33,339 nt of DNA from Bdellovibrio sp. (GTDB taxonomy: Bacteria; Bdellovibrionota; Bdellovibrionia; Bdellovibrionales; Bdellovibrionaceae). The stretch spans positions 1 to 33,339 of the forward strand of contig JANYDD010000015.1 in NCBI GenBank assembly GCA_025359945.1. Direction: 5' to 3'. The position numbers were made by a program, and so were the translations under genes. Below the pieces are notes generated by a model. The model was given only the letters and a program-made list of their open reading frames with translations. It was not told the DNA's origin and searched no databases. How positions within the stretch are numbered: the stretch's first letter is position 1; each line of letters begins with the position of its first letter. Below, in pieces: positions 1 through 7,387 of this stretch.

Positions 1-111
1 CTTGAATACAACTGGTCATTAATACCCGTTGACTCAAACTCAATTAATAATTTAGAACAAGTCAGGAAACAAAATCAAATTAACGATGTATTAGAAAATC
101 TTATACATTGA
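1..111 (+). CDS. C-terminal end of an unknown protein (5' truncated by the window)
   Basis: The first frame is open from base 1 to a TGA at 109-111 and encodes 36 residues, ending ENLIH. It contains no start of its own that would make a convincing gene, so it is read as the tail of a gene that begins outside the window. The piece is Asn-rich and polar (SINNLEQ, KQNQIND). Too little is present to name a family. The next gene starts 47 bp downstream on the same strand, so the two could be co-transcribed. The frame could also be open by chance in AT-rich DNA. Confidence 0.4.
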   Translation, partial: LEYNWSLIPVDSNSINNLEQVRKQNQINDVLENLIH

Positions 112-157
112 ACTCGCAGACACAAAAAAAAAGACGCTACCCGCAAAAGCAGAATAA

Positions 158-646
158 ATGAACCTGATCAACTGTGGCAAAGTTGAACAAGTTAAGGATT
201 TTGCAAACCACGACTTTACCGGGTTAAGAATCAATTTAAGTGAACAAATCATGTTCAAAAAAATTCCCGGTGGCAAGGTTGAGGAAATTGGACTTAAATC
301 ATCCAGGGGATCCCACGACCTGTTCTTTTCAAATCCAAACATATCGAAAGATACCCCTACAATTGCAACTGTGGGGCTTTCGATGCTTGTTCGTCTCGTT
401 CAGCGCTCCGGGGATTTTATTTGTTTCGAAATGGATACCGACTTCTTTAAATCGGGCGCACCCTGGAAAATTTCTGCAGCAAAATCTCTTGTTGAGGCTA
501 TTGACGCCTTTGCTTTGAGCCAAAAGAACGAACAGTTCACAAGTGGCTATCGATTGAATGATCCCACCGGCGCCCAAGAAATTGGCGGTCGTTCGCAAGT
601 TAAAACGAACCCTAGAGCACAAGCGGCTAAACCTGGTAGAGAATAA
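158..646 (+). CDS. Hypothetical protein, 162 residues
   Basis: No family is recognised. The frame is closed by a TAA directly before the ATG at 158, so no longer start is possible; there is no clear ribosome binding site, and the next ATG is residue 32. The product has no signal peptide or membrane segment. Residues 50-130 look like a folded soluble domain with alternating hydrophobic segments (TVGLSMLVRLV, GDFICFEMD, AAKSLVEAIDAFAL), while the last 30 residues are basic and low in hydrophobics. Codon use looks natural, so it is probably a real gene, but it lies beside non-coding debris and could be a remnant. Confidence 0.5.
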   Translation: MNLINCGKVEQVKDFANHDFTGLRINLSEQIMFKKIPGGKVEEIGLKSSRGSHDLFFSNPNISKDTPTIATVGLSMLVRLVQRSGDFICFEMDTDFFKSGAPWKISAAKSLVEAIDAFALSQKNEQFTSGYRLNDPTGAQEIGGRSQVKTNPRAQAAKPGRE

Positions 647-853
647 TAGTGAACTAGTTATGGATGAGACATGTTTGTCTGGGGTCGGTTTAGGATGTGG
701 AAAATCGAAACGGCCGATCAGACCTGTTTCCCCCAATGATCCTCAGAGTTAAATTGACTTCTTGTCTGAGATTCCGACTTCTCTTTTACCATCAGACACG
801 ATGAGTTTTTTTAAAAATGTTCGTGCGATTTTTCAGAGTTTGCCGTCGGCCCT

Positions 854-918
854 GTACCGCATCCCTTTTTACGTAACGGGCCACCAAACGCGCAGTTACG
901 TAAAAAGGGATGCGGTAC
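854..918. repeat. Perfect 24-bp inverted repeat with 17-bp spacer
   Basis: The left arm (854-877, beginning GTACCGCATCCC and ending TACGTAAC) is exactly the reverse complement of the right arm (895-918). The 17-bp spacer is GC-rich. Each arm contains a TACGTA core and a run of five T or A. It is not followed by a T-run, so an intrinsic terminator is unlikely. A REP-type palindrome or a transposon-derived element fits better, but no other complete copy was seen in this window. Confidence 0.85.
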
Positions 919-1053
919 CTAGCCCGAGATCTTATCGAAGAAACTGAACCTTTGATCAAAGAAGCAAAAGACGAAGGCGTCTTTGTTTTTGCCATCGATT
1001 TGTTCGAACTTGGAAATCGATCGACCAAGGCCCTTCGGGGCAACCTCAATTAG
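910..1053 (+). CDS. Small open frame of 47 codons, possible gene fragment
   Basis: An ATG at 910, inside the right arm of the inverted repeat, opens a frame that ends with TAG at 1051-1053. The product (MRYLARDLIEETE... ending ALRGNLN) is protein-like in composition, with an acidic amphipathic helix, a hydrophobic strand (GVFVFAIDLF) and a basic end. There is no clear ribosome binding site, and a stop lies three codons upstream within the repeat. It may be a fragment of a longer gene cut by insertion of the palindrome. No family is recognised. Confidence 0.3.
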   Translation: MRYLARDLIEETEPLIKEAKDEGVFVFAIDLFELGNRSTKALRGNLN

Positions 1054-1204
1054 TGATCTATCGCTTTTTAACTATTCGCTTTCGCACTCTGTTCGACAAA
1101 TAGTGGTTCAAGGCTTTCTGACTAGATACCCAATTGCGACCCTATTTGTGCGCCTCCAACTTTCCTGAGCGAACCAAAAGATTCGGATGAGTTTTAAGCC
1201 AATT

Positions 1205-1561
1205 TTATAAATCTAGAAAATCTTTAATGGCGGCTTTAAGCACTTCTTGTAAGCCTTCGGGAAGAACGCCAAGTTCTTTTTTAAAAAGCGAAATATCCCA
1301 GGCAAGAATTTGATCGACCAGGGCTTCGCTCTCTTTTTCTAGGCCGCAAACGCCTGCGGGAACCTTGACCCGCAAGGGGTAGGCATCTTCCGCGGTGAGG
1401 TGGGTGGTCAGTGGAACGATCAGGGCCGAGTCCAATCCGGCTTCACAAAACTCCGAGGGCTGAATGCAAATGCAAGGGCGCTGTTTGCCAGGTTTTGTAC
1501 CAATACGAGGTTCTAAGTCTACGACGTAAAGATGCCAACGGGCGGGCAGAATCACGCCCAT
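1205..1561 (-). CDS. MazF/PemK-type endoribonuclease toxin
   Basis: A 118-residue protein of the MazF/PemK family, toxins that usually cleave mRNA and are held inactive by a partner antitoxin. The N-terminal part carries the family signature: a short strand followed by VDLEPRIGTKPGKQRPC (residues 14-30), which contains the Gly-Lys/Arg-Pro loop of the RNA-binding site. This is followed by a strand with VPLTTHL, where the conserved Thr of the active site lies. Length is normal for the family. The ATG overlaps the last 10 bp of the upstream antitoxin gene, the usual arrangement for translational coupling. Both genes should be autoregulated through the palindrome at 1797-1838. Target specificity cannot be read from the sequence. 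Confidence 0.88.
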   Translation of the reverse strand: MGVILPARWHLYVVDLEPRIGTKPGKQRPCICIQPSEFCEAGLDSALIVPLTTHLTAEDAYPLRVKVPAGVCGLEKESEALVDQILAWDISLFKKELGVLPEGLQEVLKAAIKDFLDL

Positions 1562-1791
1562 TTCTTAAACCGATCCTTGGTTTGAAACTCTTTTAGGACT
1601 TCTAGGCTTGTTTTTCCAACTCGTAGAGTTGCAGATTGCCAGCGCTTAATCCGCTCTGCCCGAATGACATCGGCTTCTAATAAATTCAGCGCCCAGCGCA
1701 CGACCTCGATTTTAGTCTTCGCACCAAGCTTTACTTTGAGCTTTTCAATTCGGTCGTCGTCCTCGATCTGAATCATTAAGGGTTTTCCCAA
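1552..1791 (-). CDS. Ribbon-helix-helix antitoxin of the MazF/PemK toxin
   Basis: A 79-residue protein expected to bind operator DNA with its N-terminal half and the toxin with its C-terminal half. The N-terminus has a strand with MIQIED followed by two helices (RIEKLKVKLGAKTKIEVVRWAL, split by a Gly-Ala turn), the pattern of a ribbon-helix-helix domain. The rest is charged and lacks a hydrophobic core, as expected for a toxin-wrapping tail. The start chosen is TTG at 1791 because AGGAGG stands 5 bases upstream. The first ATG is codon 6 and would leave about 20 bases to that site. It is the first gene of a two-gene operon and overlaps the toxin by 10 bp. Confidence 0.75.
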   Translation of the reverse strand: MGKPLMIQIEDDDRIEKLKVKLGAKTKIEVVRWALNLLEADVIRAERIKRWQSATLRVGKTSLEVLKEFQTKDRFKKWA

Positions 1792-1796
1792 GGGGG

Positions 1797-1838
1797 CCTC
1801 CTATATACTTTACAGTATATACCGAAGTATATAGGAGG
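1797..1838 (-). promoter_or_regulatory. Palindromic operator of the toxin-antitoxin operon
   Basis: A perfect 14-bp inverted repeat (CCTCCTATATACTT at 1797-1810 and its complement at 1825-1838) lies directly upstream of the antitoxin start. Inside it are three copies of the 8-mer AGTATATA or its complement (1802-1809, 1814-1821, 1826-1833), the last two spaced 12 bp apart. Repeated half-sites at such spacing are typical for ribbon-helix-helix repressors. The antitoxin's own AGGAGG ribosome binding site is part of the left arm. Binding by the encoded antitoxin is inferred. Confidence 0.7.
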
Positions 1839-1847
1839 TCAATGGGC

Positions 1848-2630
1848 TCAATGCTTTTGGTTGGCTAGCATTCGATCGACTGGCTTGCTCAGTTGATTCA
1901 GGATAAATTGCGGAGCTAGGCGGCTCATCATTTTCAACTGATTGGCTTGGCCAGGTCGAATTTCAAACTGATCATTTTGCATTCCTTTGACTGCGGCGGC
2001 GACCATTTGGTCGACCTTCATCACGGCAATCCCTTTCATATCTTCGGGATCCCAATCACCCAGCAATTCTGTTTGTGTGGCCGGAGGCGCCAGTTCAAAC
2101 ACTTTAATATTTGTTTTTTTCAACTGAACCCTGAGGGAAAGAGTGAACGAATGTAATCCCGCTTTTGTCGCGCAATAAACTGGCGACATGGGGAGCGGTA
2201 CAAACGCCAATCCCGAAGATACGTTCATGATTGCCGCCTGACTTTTCTTTTTGAGGTGAGGCAAAAACTGTTTGGTCATGCGCATCGGGCCCATCAGGTT
2301 TGTCGTGATTTCCTGGGTCAGGTCTTCGATTTTGCCGTCGTCGGCGTGCAGGTTGATGGTCTTCATAATGCCCGCATTGTTGATCAAGATATTCATTTCA
2401 GGAAATTCTTTGGTCACTCGATCATACAAAGTTTGAATGGCTTTGAGATCGCTGACGTCGCTGGCAATGGTGTGAACCTTTGGCAATAATTTTTGCGTTT
2501 TCCCCAATTTTGCACTGTCGCGGCCAGTGATGATCACCGTATTTCCCAATTGCAAAAGTTGTTGGGCCAGTTCAAATCCAATCCCGCTAGTTCCGCCCGT
2601 AATTAAAATCGTGTTTTGAGTGAGCTTCAT
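1848..2630 (-). CDS. Short-chain dehydrogenase/reductase (DltE-like)
   Basis: A 260-residue classical SDR oxidoreductase. It has the nucleotide-binding TGGTSGIG motif at residues 11-18, the NNAG motif near residue 85, the catalytic Ser in NVSSG near 137, and the catalytic YxxxK in YCATK near 152-156. An Arg shortly after the second strand (TGRD) suggests NADP(H) preference. The ATG has a good ribosome binding site (GGAGG, 7-base spacing). The overall pattern (NLMGPMRMTKQFLPHL, SGLAFVPLPMSPVY) resembles the DltE group, whose substrates are unknown. It stands alone, downstream of and parallel to no obvious partner, although the antitoxin operon follows 57 bp later on the same strand. Confidence 0.9.
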   Translation of the reverse strand: MKLTQNTILITGGTSGIGFELAQQLLQLGNTVIITGRDSAKLGKTQKLLPKVHTIASDVSDLKAIQTLYDRVTKEFPEMNILINNAGIMKTINLHADDGKIEDLTQEITTNLMGPMRMTKQFLPHLKKKSQAAIMNVSSGLAFVPLPMSPVYCATKAGLHSFTLSLRVQLKKTNIKVFELAPPATQTELLGDWDPEDMKGIAVMKVDQMVAAAVKGMQNDQFEIRPGQANQLKMMSRLAPQFILNQLSKPVDRMLANQKH

Positions 2631-3029
2631 AAACTAACCTCCGTGTGTTACTAAATGGTGCCGACCCAAAATGCGCTTGTCACGCGGGCATTCTATTGCG
2701 GCTCAACTTTGAAGCCCTTGAAAGAATTCAAGTTTCGGGCCAGTTCATTTAAGGCCGGGCATTCCAGGGTCAGTGACTTGCAGTTTAATTATTTTCGAAT
2801 CGGGCGCAAGCCCCGGGGCTGAAACGCTGATTGCCATCTTAGAGTTTCCAATTTCCTCAAGGTCACGCCACACATTATAGGCGACGGCATCAGTGCACCC
2901 GCAAATTCGAGCTGCCTGTCCAGTCTCACCAAATCGGGCAGGTCAAAATTAAATGGTCCAAGTCTGATTTTAAAAGCAAGGCGAAAGGCTAGGCGCTGAA
3001 AGATTAAGACTTTCTTCTGACTGGCCGAA
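2631..3029. other. Intergenic region of 399 bp
   Basis: This divergent intergenic region separates the minus-strand dehydrogenase from the plus-strand exported-protein gene and must hold promoters for both. No convincing gene, repeat or RNA was recognised. A minus-strand open frame reaches into it from the coding region to the right, but it has no start signal and atypical composition, so it is treated as chance. Confidence 0.4.
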
Positions 3030-5615
3030 ATGGATGGTATGCAACTTTTTTTAATATTCATTCTAGTTTCGTTTGCTGCGGAGAATTGGGAAGATAGTTT
3101 CAGTGATGTGTGTCGCATCGATGTGAAATACTGCTTGAAGCTCAAGACAAGTGATGGCGGTTGGTTGAAGCCAAAAACCGAAATTATGGTCCTCCTGAAA
3201 GATCCTGAAATACAAACTGAGATCAAATCTGCCGCTCAAAAATACGGCGTGTCCACCACCGCAATTGCAGGGGCTATTGTTGCAGAAAACTCATTAAATG
3301 TTGGGCTCAAAGATCAAGTTCAAACTTGGCTCGCTTCAAGGTTGAACATTACGTCGCTCCCCGGTGGAAAGGCGTTTTCGTTCGGGTTGGGACAAATTAA
3401 AATGCCTTCTGCTATGAGCGCTGAGAAGTATATTGCTGACAAAGAAGGGCGCGCGCCTCGAACTGAAAAGGAAATGACAACAGAATTATCAAGCCCTTTT
3501 GGATCCATTCGCACAGCTGCTATGATTTTGCGGCAGGTACAAGATGACTACAAGGCGGTCGGTTTCGATATTGCAAATCAGCCGGAAATTTTGACTACAC
3601 TTTACAATCTTGGAGAGTCCGAGGTCCGCGCAAAAAAAGCTAAGGATAGCGGTTTGGCACCACAGATGAACTATTTCGGCTTGTTCGTTAAAAAGTACGC
3701 ACCTGATATCGACCGATATGTAGCAGCTGTACCCCCCCCCACGTCGCCGATTCAAACCACAGCTAACCCAGCAACATCACCAAATAAAGAATTAAAAAGT
3801 GTCGCCGACGGTATTAGAAAAAAGAGAATATCGGCAAGCGGATCCGATCCCAAGTCACGCGCGACGGGTGGGAAGTCAATCGCCGGTCCAGTTGTGCAGA
3901 ACAATCAACCTTCGGGTAGGGCCCAATTGAAATTGGCCGCAGCTGCCATGCTCGATGCGGCAGCTGATAATGTTGTGGCGGACTCAAAACAAACGGAGCC
4001 AATTGTTGATGAAAAAACAAATCGCGTCTTAGCCACTGTGATTTCCTCGCCGTTGCCACTCACAACTGCTCCATTCTTGTGTGAAAAAGATGATCGCCCC
4101 AAAGAGCGGCAAAATCGATACGGTCAAGACGTCAATTCAGAAACAAAGGAATCGGGATATGGTTCGCCCAGCGGTGTCGCTGAAGCGGGCCAAACTTTCG
4201 AAGAACTAAGTCGCGCACTCGATTGCAAATCTGTGGCCTGGACGTTGATCAAAACGCAGAATGGGCAAATTGGTTGGGTGGGTGCTGACCAGCTTGAATC
4301 CGCAACGGAATCAAAATTAGTTTCAAAAGCAAATTCTTGTGATGACACGGCAGCGCAATCCGAATGTACCGACAACTTGTCTAAAACGCTTGAAAAAAGG
4401 TTTATAGCAAAAGGTGAAAATGGATTGCTGTACTTGCGACCACATGGGGTGCAAAGCCAAGTTGGTTTCGAGGAAATAGATGCTCGTTGTGGTGAAACAA
4501 GCAGTCGTAACGAATCGGCGCCTCGGGTTTACGCCGGGTCATTTGGTGGAGGTATCGGTCCTTCCGGCGCTTATTATGCGGGTACGCCCAAAGTGCCATT
4601 CGAAAAAACAGGGAAAGATCTCATTGCGCTCAACCTGAAATTTGCAAACTTGGCCGATAGTGAACTCAATCGGATGGCAGAGAAAACGCAGATTAGCAAA
4701 GATCAACTTCTAGATGCTGAAAATGCTTACAACGAAGCCGCATTTTTTCTCACGACACAAAAAAACATGGCAGAATCATGTACTAAATCGTTCACGTCCG
4801 AAGCTGTCACATGTTTTGATTTGAACGAAAAAAAACTTGAGGAATATGCAACGGCACTTAATGCCATCCGATACAAGAATGAACCTGATTATAGCGACAT
4901 CAATAAAATGAGAACCCTTTTTGATGACGGGCCTTTCCGTAAATATGAGTTTAAAAGACAAAGCATTTATTTGCCTCCGCTTGACGAAGCAGCTAAATTT
5001 GACCCAGGGGAACTGCAAAAAAGGGTAAGAGCTTGCGAGCGCAAAATTTCTACTAAAACGAAATTAGACATCGGGACCAGCACTTCCATTTTTAATTCCA
5101 TTGCAAGAGCTTCAAACGAGGGTATTTTAAAGGTTGCAGGACCAGTAGCAGCATTCGCCAATCTTTGCGAATCAAGGTTGAGTTTATTGAACGATGCTGA
5201 TGAAGACAAAAATAACCCAATGCCAAATTCAAATAAATGTAACCCAGAAAACTTTTTTACAGAACACACGGTCTTCAGCAAAAAAATAGTCAGTCAGATT
5301 TATCAGAAAGACCATTACCTTTTTTTGGTTGACCTTGCAGATGTTGGGAACGCCATTCTGACTAATGATATACGAGATCAGCTATTAGGTACACAAAGTT
5401 CGCAGTACTACAGTTCCTACATGACCTATTGTCCAAATCGAACGGCAGACTTTATCGAAGAATTGCTGAAAGACCCGTGCGTAAAAAGGGTTTACGTCCC
5501 AACACGGTATTTATCAAACAAGCTGAACGACTTGTCGCCGAAAGTGATTTTTCGTCGGTTTGAAGAAAGAGATCGTTTTGCTGTCGAAGTCGGAGGCAAT
5601 GAATGCAAAAAATAA
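3030..5615 (+). CDS. Large exported protein with lytic-transglycosylase-like N-terminal domain
   Basis: An 861-residue protein. Residues 1-20 are hydrophobic (MQLFLIFILVSFAA) and may be a signal peptide, though the start is unsure: ATG at 3030 or 3039, neither with a strong ribosome binding site. Residues 55-230 resemble a DUF1402 or lytic-transglycosylase-type fold: Glu86 in AIVAENSL as possible catalytic acid, FGLGQI at 118-123 and LYNLGE at 191-196, matching the E, GLMQ and YN motifs of peptidoglycan-cleaving enzymes. A Pro/Ala/Thr linker follows (232-345). Residues 345-425 look SH3-like (NGQIGWVGADQL), a cell-wall-binding fold. The remaining 430 residues, with several Cys, are unrecognised. 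The next exported-protein gene overlaps it by 13 bp. A role in cell-wall attack or remodelling is inferred only. Confidence 0.7.
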   Translation: MDGMQLFLIFILVSFAAENWEDSFSDVCRIDVKYCLKLKTSDGGWLKPKTEIMVLLKDPEIQTEIKSAAQKYGVSTTAIAGAIVAENSLNVGLKDQVQTWLASRLNITSLPGGKAFSFGLGQIKMPSAMSAEKYIADKEGRAPRTEKEMTTELSSPFGSIRTAAMILRQVQDDYKAVGFDIANQPEILTTLYNLGESEVRAKKAKDSGLAPQMNYFGLFVKKYAPDIDRYVAAVPPPTSPIQTTANPATSPNKELKSVADGIRKKRISASGSDPKSRATGGKSIAGPVVQNNQPSGRAQLKLAAAAMLDAAADNVVADSKQTEPIVDEKTNRVLATVISSPLPLTTAPFLCEKDDRPKERQNRYGQDVNSETKESGYGSPSGVAEAGQTFEELSRALDCKSVAWTLIKTQNGQIGWVGADQLESATESKLVSKANSCDDTAAQSECTDNLSKTLEKRFIAKGENGLLYLRPHGVQSQVGFEEIDARCGETSSRNESAPRVYAGSFGGGIGPSGAYYAGTPKVPFEKTGKDLIALNLKFANLADSELNRMAEKTQISKDQLLDAENAYNEAAFFLTTQKNMAESCTKSFTSEAVTCFDLNEKKLEEYATALNAIRYKNEPDYSDINKMRTLFDDGPFRKYEFKRQSIYLPPLDEAAKFDPGELQKRVRACERKISTKTKLDIGTSTSIFNSIARASNEGILKVAGPVAAFANLCESRLSLLNDADEDKNNPMPNSNKCNPENFFTEHTVFSKKIVSQIYQKDHYLFLVDLADVGNAILTNDIRDQLLGTQSSQYYSSYMTYCPNRTADFIEELLKDPCVKRVYVPTRYLSNKLNDLSPKVIFRRFEERDRFAVEVGGNECKK
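3732..3740 (+). repeat. Homopolymer tract of nine C inside the exported-protein gene
   Basis: Nine consecutive C bases encode part of VPPPT at the start of the linker behind the transglycosylase-like domain. A change by one base would truncate the protein after the N-terminal domain. Confidence 0.95.
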
Positions 5616-5974
5616 TTTTAATTGCAGTTTTATTTCTTACTCCGGTCAGTTGGTCGAAAGAAAAATGTTCCACCGCGAAATGGCCTTTTTCCCACAAAAT
5701 CGAGCGCTTTACTGGCGACGACCTCAAATCGTTCAATCGAAAACATCTGTTTTCCTATTTGTATTTTGAATTGACGGCGGAAAATAAAAGTCGGATCCCG
5801 AAATTGGCGCCGCTCTTGATGCGATTTTTAACGAAAACTGAATTAAAGGATGATCGATATAGAATGCTTCAAACCATGGATTGGATGGCGGAATTAAATT
5901 CTTCAAATCCCAATGTTTTGCTTCTCAAGGATATTTGTTTTTTACATCAAGCGGTTGAAGGGCTTCAGAAGTAG
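5603..5974 (+). CDS. Small exported hypothetical protein, 123 residues
   Basis: The product begins with a clear signal peptide (MQKIILIAVLFLTPVSWS, cleavage expected around residue 18) followed by a mature part of about 105 residues that is mainly helical and carries Cys at 22 and near 113. No family is recognised. The ATG has a strong ribosome binding site (GGAGG with 6-base spacing) located inside the end of the 861-residue gene, which it overlaps by 13 bp, so the two are very likely translated together. It may be an accessory or regulator of that exported protein in the periplasm; this is inferred from position only. Confidence 0.65.
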   Translation: MQKIILIAVLFLTPVSWSKEKCSTAKWPFSHKIERFTGDDLKSFNRKHLFSYLYFELTAENKSRIPKLAPLLMRFLTKTELKDDRYRMLQTMDWMAELNSSNPNVLLLKDICFLHQAVEGLQK

Positions 5975-6042
5975 CCTTGGGTTCTAGAAACATTTTCGTT
6001 ACCAATATCGATTGCTTGCACCACGGCCTCCTTTAGATTTTT

Positions 6043-6527
6043 TTAAGCTTTCGCTTGCGATTGGGACTCGTGTTGTCGGATTGGAGTCATGGGACTGGAG
6101 GGCATGTTTCGGTTAAAGCGTCCCAGCAGATTTGGTCGATAGGGTCTGGCTGGCACCACCGCAAAGCCCCAGTGATTTGCAAAATCAATGAAGGCTGGAT
6201 TCATATCCGGATCATACAAATGTGCTTTATCGACCGCAGCTTTCTGATTGTCCACGGTCACGTAAGGAGTCACGCCTCCAAAAAATCTAAACGCATTTTC
6301 CATTGAGTGCATCAGATCGTCGGGCTTTTGGGTCAACGTAAATTCACCAAAGGTCATCGAACTCATTTCCATGCCCCCCGTTCGATGAAATCGGCCATGC
6401 AGAGAAGCGAGGTTTTCGTGATCTCGCCAGTTTCGCGATTAACGATATCTATTCCTTTGGTGCAATCGAAAAAGCATTTCTCCCCTTGCTTGGTTTGTGT
6501 GTACCACACTATTTTGGTCAACCAAAT
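6043..6527 (-). pseudogene. Decayed IS21-family transposase gene (istA remnant)
   Basis: Two minus-strand frames together carry pieces of an IstA-type DDE integrase. The upstream piece (about 6527-6365) reads TKQGEKCFFDC...NRETGEITKTS, resembling the start of the IstA catalytic core. The downstream piece (6372-6043) reads FRFFGGVTPYVTVDN, NPAFIDFANHWGFAVVPARPYRP, matching the region around the second catalytic Asp and beyond. A frame change and loss of sequence separate the pieces, and the expected residues after RPYRP are missing, so the gene cannot encode an active enzyme. No terminal inverted repeats were identified. After its stop comes a strong AAAGGAGG and a short GTG-started frame, possibly the lost start of istB. 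Confidence 0.75.
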
Positions 6528-6612
6528 CGGGGTAAGACCAAATTTCAGTGAGCGTTCGGATGTGTACGCATGAAAAGTTGTGTAAGGAAGGGTCATTTGA
6601 TAGCATCGGAGA

Positions 6613-7212
6613 ATGCGCCAACCACTTCTTGAAATTGTCGCCGGCCCCAACGGCAGCGGAAAATCCACTTTTGCTGAATCTTTTTTGGTCGCCTTCAAAG
6701 GGCGCAAAAACTACCTTAACCCCGATCTCATTTCAGCAGCGGTATCACCTGGCGCCAATGTCGCCGGCCTGTTTACGGCAGGCCGGATCTTGTTACAACA
6801 AATTGATGAGCATCTTTTCCAGCATTCGGACATTGCTTTTGAGTCAACGCTTTCAGGCAGAACCTACTTAAAAGTACTTCAACGGGCAAAAGCTGAAGGC
6901 TATTTTATTCGGATCTACTTCTTGTACCTGCGCAGTTCGAGGATCAATTTAGCAAGAGTCAAACGGCGTGTTCAATTGGGCGGTCACAATGTGCCTAGAA
7001 TCGACGTCCTTAGGCGATTCCCGCGCTCCTACTTAAATTTCTGGAACCACTACCGACTTTTAGCGGATGACTGGATTTTGGCTGATAACACCCAACCCAG
7101 GCCCGTGTTCACCTTGTCCAAGACCCGGTTTGAAAGCTTAGACAAACACGACCAAGCTGCATTCGCAAAAACTTTTACAAAAGGAAAAGTGGATTTGCAT
7201 GCGAAAGACTAA
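6613..7212 (+). CDS. Zeta-toxin-like P-loop kinase
   Basis: A 199-residue P-loop protein of the zeta-toxin/COG4185 type. Walker A is GPNGSGKST at residues 11-19. NPDLIS follows near 36-41, the position of the substrate-binding Asp in zeta toxins, and FESTLSGR lies near 75-82 with a conserved Glu and Arg. The region RVKRRVQLGGHNVP (about 115-130) matches the lid with Arg residues that contact ATP. True zeta toxins phosphorylate UDP-N-acetylglucosamine; whether this group does so is not established. The start has only a weak ribosome binding site. A 58-residue gene overlaps the 3' end by 14 bp and is a candidate partner. It lies beside transposase debris, suggesting transfer. Confidence 0.85.
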   Translation: MRQPLLEIVAGPNGSGKSTFAESFLVAFKGRKNYLNPDLISAAVSPGANVAGLFTAGRILLQQIDEHLFQHSDIAFESTLSGRTYLKVLQRAKAEGYFIRIYFLYLRSSRINLARVKRRVQLGGHNVPRIDVLRRFPRSYLNFWNHYRLLADDWILADNTQPRPVFTLSKTRFESLDKHDQAAFAKTFTKGKVDLHAKD

Positions 7213-7375
7213 AGCTTTCGAAACCGAAATCAACCCGAAAGAACTCGAAAAAGTTTTCGACATGTTCCCCGAGATTGTGCGCAAGAAAAAACTCCAAGCA
7301 AAACACAAACGGCGCATCCTAAAAAACTTCGAAGCCTTCTCAAAAGACCTGGCAAAAAGAATCAAAGACCCCTGA
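7199..7375 (+). CDS. Small charged protein (58 residues), candidate antitoxin for the zeta-like kinase
   Basis: An ATG at 7199 inside the end of the kinase gene opens a 58-codon frame ending TGA at 7373-7375. The product is strongly charged (many Lys, Arg and Glu) and predicted helical: a first segment NPKELEKVFDMFPEIV and a second AKHKRRILKNFEAFSKDLAKRI. No family is recognised. Overlap of 14 bp with the kinase implies coupled translation, as in toxin-antitoxin pairs, though classical epsilon antitoxins are encoded upstream of zeta. It ends 12 bp from a convergent gene. The antitoxin role is an inference from position, size and charge. Confidence 0.6.
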   Translation: MRKTKAFETEINPKELEKVFDMFPEIVRKKKLQAKHKRRILKNFEAFSKDLAKRIKDP

Positions 7376-7387
7376 ACGACCTTGAGC

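Larger units (their letters stand above)
647..1204. other. Region of about 560 bp without a convincing long gene
   Basis: This stretch between the 162-residue unknown gene and the toxin gene holds a short open frame from 660 to 752 (30 residues), a perfect 24-bp inverted repeat and a 47-codon open frame that starts inside one repeat arm. The rest looks like decayed sequence with frequent stops on both strands. No RNA gene was recognised. Confidence 0.5.

Noticed and set aside
660-752. 30-codon frame (MDETCLSGVGLGCG...) after the 162-residue gene
   Set aside because: It has no ribosome binding site and no recognised family, and lies in a region with other decayed sequence.
2789-3226. Minus-strand open frame of 145 codons across the divergent region
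   Set aside because: It overlaps the start of the 861-residue gene, has no ribosome binding site and an unusual composition without a recognisable domain.
5478-5496. Sequence CGTAAAAAGGG shared with the arm of the palindrome at 854-918
   Set aside because: It lies in coding sequence (CVKRVYVP), matches over only 11 bases and lacks the second arm, so it is most likely chance.
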